A program made the translations under genes and the position numbers. A stretch of DNA of 15,873 bases from assembly GCA_937916195.1 (NCBI GenBank), contig CALFTO010000086.1, positions 1 to 15,873 on the forward strand. The letters are read 5' to 3'. Positions within the stretch are counted from its first letter, which is position 1, and each line of letters opens with the position of its first letter. This document shows, in pieces, positions 14,093 through 15,873 of this stretch. Below the pieces are notes generated by a model. The model saw only the letters and a list, made by a program, of their open reading frames with translations, did no database searches and was not told where the DNA came from. The DNA comes from an uncultured Clostridia bacterium. Lineage in GTDB: Bacteria > Bacillota > Clostridia > Oscillospirales > Acutalibacteraceae.

Positions 14093-14836
14093 TTATAATC
14101 TTTTCTTACTTTTTATTATCTCAATCACCTTTTCAACATATTCGGGGATATCATTTTCATCATTAAATATCATATTAAAGATATTGGAAGGCTCTTTAAC
14201 TGTAAAAGCAACATAACATGGTGGGACAAACTCCCAGCGACAAATACGATTTTCACCTTTTTCACCAGTCAATTTGATTTTACCTGTTTTTTTGTTCCAA
14301 TCTTCTTTACTAACTATGTATTTTTCCTCTAACAGTTTTGCTATAGCGCAATCCATAGCTTTATCAAATAATTTCTTTTGTTTTTCTGCATATGCTCTGT
14401 ATTCTTGCGTTACATTCTTTTCTATTTTATCAGTAAATCTATAGTGAATATGTTGTCTTGCTGTACTCTTATCTTCTTCAAAATCTTCTAAAATCGGAAT
14501 CAACCAACAAAGATTAATTGGAAAATTTTTATGAGGACGACCATTCAATTCATTTGCAACATAAAACAAGGTATCTTCATCTTTATTAGCAATCATATAT
14601 TTATCGTCAGGGAATAAATTTTTATCTAATTTCTTACAGGTGTGATTAATCACTACATAAAATTCCTTGCCCATACGATGCTCCTGAATTGTATAAATTT
14701 TCAGGCTATCAAAATTAGTGTCACAAGATACAATCTTACATAACCTACTACAAAAAACATTGTTCATTACTAATGCTTCAAACATATCATCAGTAACTTC
14801 TTCTTTTAAAATTTTAATCAATTCACCATGGTTCAT
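14093..14836 (-). CDS. Hypothetical protein between the two DnaB-like genes, 247 residues
   Basis: Not recognised. A soluble protein with a helical start (G-E-L-I-K-I-L-K-E-E-V), a beta-rich part with F-Y-V-V-I-N-H near 59-65, and a charged helical middle (E-Y-R-A-Y-A-E-K-Q-K-K-L-F near 144-156). It ends with a W-E-F-V-P-P-C-Y-V-A-F phrase near 201-211 and a lysine-rich tail. There is no membrane segment, P-loop or metal motif. AAAGGAG overlaps the upstream stop, 13 bases away, so it is translated from the operon that starts at 15407. Its place between two DnaB-like proteins suggests a shared complex or task, but the sequence gives no mechanism. Confidence 0.68.
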   Translation of the reverse strand: MNHGELIKILKEEVTDDMFEALVMNNVFCSRLCKIVSCDTNFDSLKIYTIQEHRMGKEFYVVINHTCKKLDKNLFPDDKYMIANKDEDTLFYVANELNGRPHKNFPINLCWLIPILEDFEEDKSTARQHIHYRFTDKIEKNVTQEYRAYAEKQKKLFDKAMDCAIAKLLEEKYIVSKEDWNKKTGKIKLTGEKGENRICRWEFVPPCYVAFTVKEPSNIFNMIFNDENDIPEYVEKVIEIIKSKKRL

Positions 14837-14849
14837 AATCTGAACTCCT

Positions 14850-15407
14850 TTAATCTATATAATGCTCGGACAACTCACCGAAATTGTTTTTAAGTACTCG
14901 CACTACACAATCCCGTAGTTTTTCTCCAGGGTCAACTGCAAAGATAATATCAAAGTACTTTTCAACATTACCAATAGTACTTTTCTCTCGTTGAAAGTCG
15001 GTTATGTTCATTCTTTTTTTAATGAAATAATGTTTAACCCACAGCATAATATCAACATTGTATTCTTCTGAAATCTGTTTTAGTTCAATAACTACTTTTT
15101 CAAATTCTTGAGCAGTATATTTATAACAAGGCCCAGAAATATTAGCACAAAACAACACAACATCTTTAACATCTTTATAAGACGCTACATTATAAAACGG
15201 AACATCTGTAATTTCACCACTGAGAAATGCACGAAAATATTTCGGTACATCTTCTATTCGTGATTGATTTTCTGCATGTGGGTCATAAATGTAAAAGCTT
15301 TTACCCTCGTCAATAACCTTTTGAACAAAATGATAAAAGGTTAAGTTTGCTCCGCAACGAGTTGAGTGGAGATGTTTGTTATGAGCAATCAAAATCATTT
15401 TGGGCAT
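14850..15407 (-). CDS. Degenerate DnaB-helicase-like RecA domain protein A (185 residues)
   Basis: Parallels DnaB's C-terminal domain from its start. M-I-L-I-A-H-N-K near 4-11 sits where DnaB has L-I-I-x-A-A-R-P. The following S-T-R-C-G-A-N replaces the P-loop G-K-T/S. S-F-Y-I-Y-D near 37-42 stands for the x-F-x-S-L-E strand, and L-S-G-E-I-T-D near 62-68 for the x-x-G-x-L-x-D turn. I-E-L-K-Q-I-S-E-E-Y-N-V-D-I-M-L near 107-122 matches L-K-x-L-A-K-E-L-N-V-P-V. N-I-T-D-F-Q-R-E with I-G-N-V-E-K-Y-F-D-I-I near 134-155 matches S-D-L-R-E-S with I-E-Q-D-A-D. V-R-V-L-K-N-N-F-G near 169-177 matches the arginine-finger loop, with the Arg lost. AGGAGG is 7 bases before ATG. It is the first gene of the operon and a distant paralogue of protein B (shared V-L-K-N and D-F-Q near the same places). 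Confidence 0.62.
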   Translation of the reverse strand: MPKMILIAHNKHLHSTRCGANLTFYHFVQKVIDEGKSFYIYDPHAENQSRIEDVPKYFRAFLSGEITDVPFYNVASYKDVKDVVLFCANISGPCYKYTAQEFEKVVIELKQISEEYNVDIMLWVKHYFIKKRMNITDFQREKSTIGNVEKYFDIIFAVDPGEKLRDCVVRVLKNNFGELSEHYID

Positions 15408-15420
15408 AGCATTCCCTCCT

Positions 15421-15696
15421 TTTCTTTTGCCTACACCTTATTTACCGTTTTTCTCGACGAAGTTGGTCCACTTTTTTGAAATTTTTTATAATTTTTTTGA
15501 TTATCTTCAAAATGTTATTTATTTGATAAAAACGCATTTGAAAATTGCAAAAGTTTAAGAAGCGTAGCCATTCCATCCAACGTAAACGTTATAGAAGACT
15601 ATGGTTTTGCCCAGTGCAACTTACTAAAGGAAATCACTCTTTTCACTCGTTTAATTAAGAATGAAAGAGATGATTGAATTTTGTTTATATATACAA
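15421..15696. other. Intergenic region upstream of the DnaB-like operon, no convincing gene
   Basis: A 276-base AT-rich stretch that should hold the promoter for the minus-strand operon starting at 15407. TTGAAG near 15513 with TATAAA-like bases near 15490 is the nearest candidate, but the spacing (14-16 bases) is short, so I do not call it. A 44-codon minus frame (15576-15442) lacks a ribosome site and runs through low-complexity A-rich sequence. No repeat or RNA gene is recognised. Confidence 0.4.
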
Positions 15697-15731
15697 AAAA
15701 GCCATGGTATGTACGCAAACCCATGGCTTTT
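15697..15731. terminator. Hairpin terminator, works on either strand
   Basis: An 11-bp stem AAAAGCCATGG (15697-15707) with CCATGGCTTTT (15721-15731) and a 13-base loop. The A/T ends give a T tract on both strands (CTTTTCGTTTTTC on plus, CTTTTTTGTAT on minus). It insulates the DnaB-like operon from whatever lies to the right, or it could attenuate the partial gene at 15763. Confidence 0.7.
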
Positions 15732-15759
15732 CGTTTTTCTTTCGAAAGGAGGTTATAAA

Positions 15760-15825
15760 GGATTGCCTTTGATGTTATTCACACAAGGAGAAAAAATCGA
15801 AAAACCCTGCAGGCAAAGGCAATCC
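15760..15825. repeat. 12-bp inverted repeat around the start of the last reading frame
   Basis: GGATTGCCTTTG (15760-15771) and CAAAGGCAATCC (15814-15825) are perfect inverted copies 42 bases apart. They overlap the putative start region of the frame at 15763. As RNA they could pair and cover the start codons. They could also be arms of a mobile element or a binding site; the window ends too soon to tell. Confidence 0.6.
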
Positions 15826-15873
15826 CACATGCAAAAACCAAATCGTCAATTTGGTAATATTAGTATGATAGAT
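15763..15873 (+). CDS. Possible start of an unidentified gene (cut by window edge)
   Basis: An open frame runs from TTG 15763 (or ATG 15772) to the window end without a stop: M-L-F-T-Q-G-E-K-I-E-K-P from the ATG, then a basic, Gln-rich part (Q-R-Q-S-H-M-Q-K-P-N-R-Q). AAAGGAGG at 15745-15752 is a near-perfect ribosome site, 10 bases before the TTG; a second AAAGG is 10 bases before the ATG. Only 34-37 codons are visible, too few to name a family. Confidence 0.4.
   Translation, partial: MPLMLFTQGEKIEKPCRQRQSHMQKPNRQFGNISMID

Noticed and set aside
15442..15576. 44-codon minus-strand frame upstream of the DnaB-like operon
   Set aside because: No ribosome site at its ATG, and the Lys/Ile/Phe-rich reading is what A-rich non-coding DNA gives by chance.

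Overview
The window is AT-rich (about one third G+C by eye). It has strong AGGAGG-type ribosome sites, sigma-A-type promoters and short intergenic hairpins. It looks like the chromosome of a low-GC Firmicute, probably a gut clostridium of the Ruminococcus/Oscillospiraceae or Lachnospiraceae type; that placement is inference from style, since no ribosomal marker is present. There is no rRNA, tRNA, CRISPR array, transposase or integrase. The content is accessory: stand-alone DNA enzymes, a WYL regulator, an SMC/ABC-type ATPase, small unknown proteins and several damaged genes.

Layout. (1) 1-326 (-): start of a membrane-anchored SGNH hydrolase with its own promoter. (2) 431-1531 (-): an ABC-fold ATPase, a headless coding remnant after it, and a terminator. 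(3) 1766-5900 (+): one operon from a single promoter, holding a dGTPase-like HD phosphohydrolase, a Cas4-like nuclease/DEDD exonuclease (DUF2779 type) split by one in-frame TAA, a PD-(D/E)XK protein, and an unknown helical protein called here the QKW protein after its G-Q-x-Q-K-W-x-N-M-T motif. A bidirectional terminator separates it from (4) 5961-6506 (-), an unknown protein. (5) 6607-10183 (-): an operon of an unknown protein, a 513-residue protein made of two degenerate PolC/DnaE-type PHP domains, and a WYL regulator. (6) 10407-11871 (+): a second QKW protein, followed by a uracil-DNA-glycosylase-superfamily protein with four plausible Fe-S cysteines. (7) 11905-12794 (-): a GNAT acetyltransferase whose best start is out of frame across a run of seven A. 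(8) 12860-15407 (-): a four-gene operon with two degenerate DnaB-helicase-like RecA domains flanking an unknown protein, then a four-helix membrane protein. (9) 15697-15873: a hairpin and what may be the start of another gene.

Two patterns stand out. First, the QKW family occurs twice, each time as a tight two-gene unit with a different DNA-acting partner (a putative nuclease, then a putative glycosylase), which suggests a modular two-component system with swappable enzymes, possibly anti-phage. Second, two operons encode catalytically broken copies of replisome parts: PHP of the replicative polymerase (two in one chain) and the RecA core of the replicative helicase (two genes). They keep family-typical phrases but lose the metal ligands or the P-loop, as expected of decoys, partner-binding modules or retired paralogues. 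All functional statements beyond the motifs described are inference.
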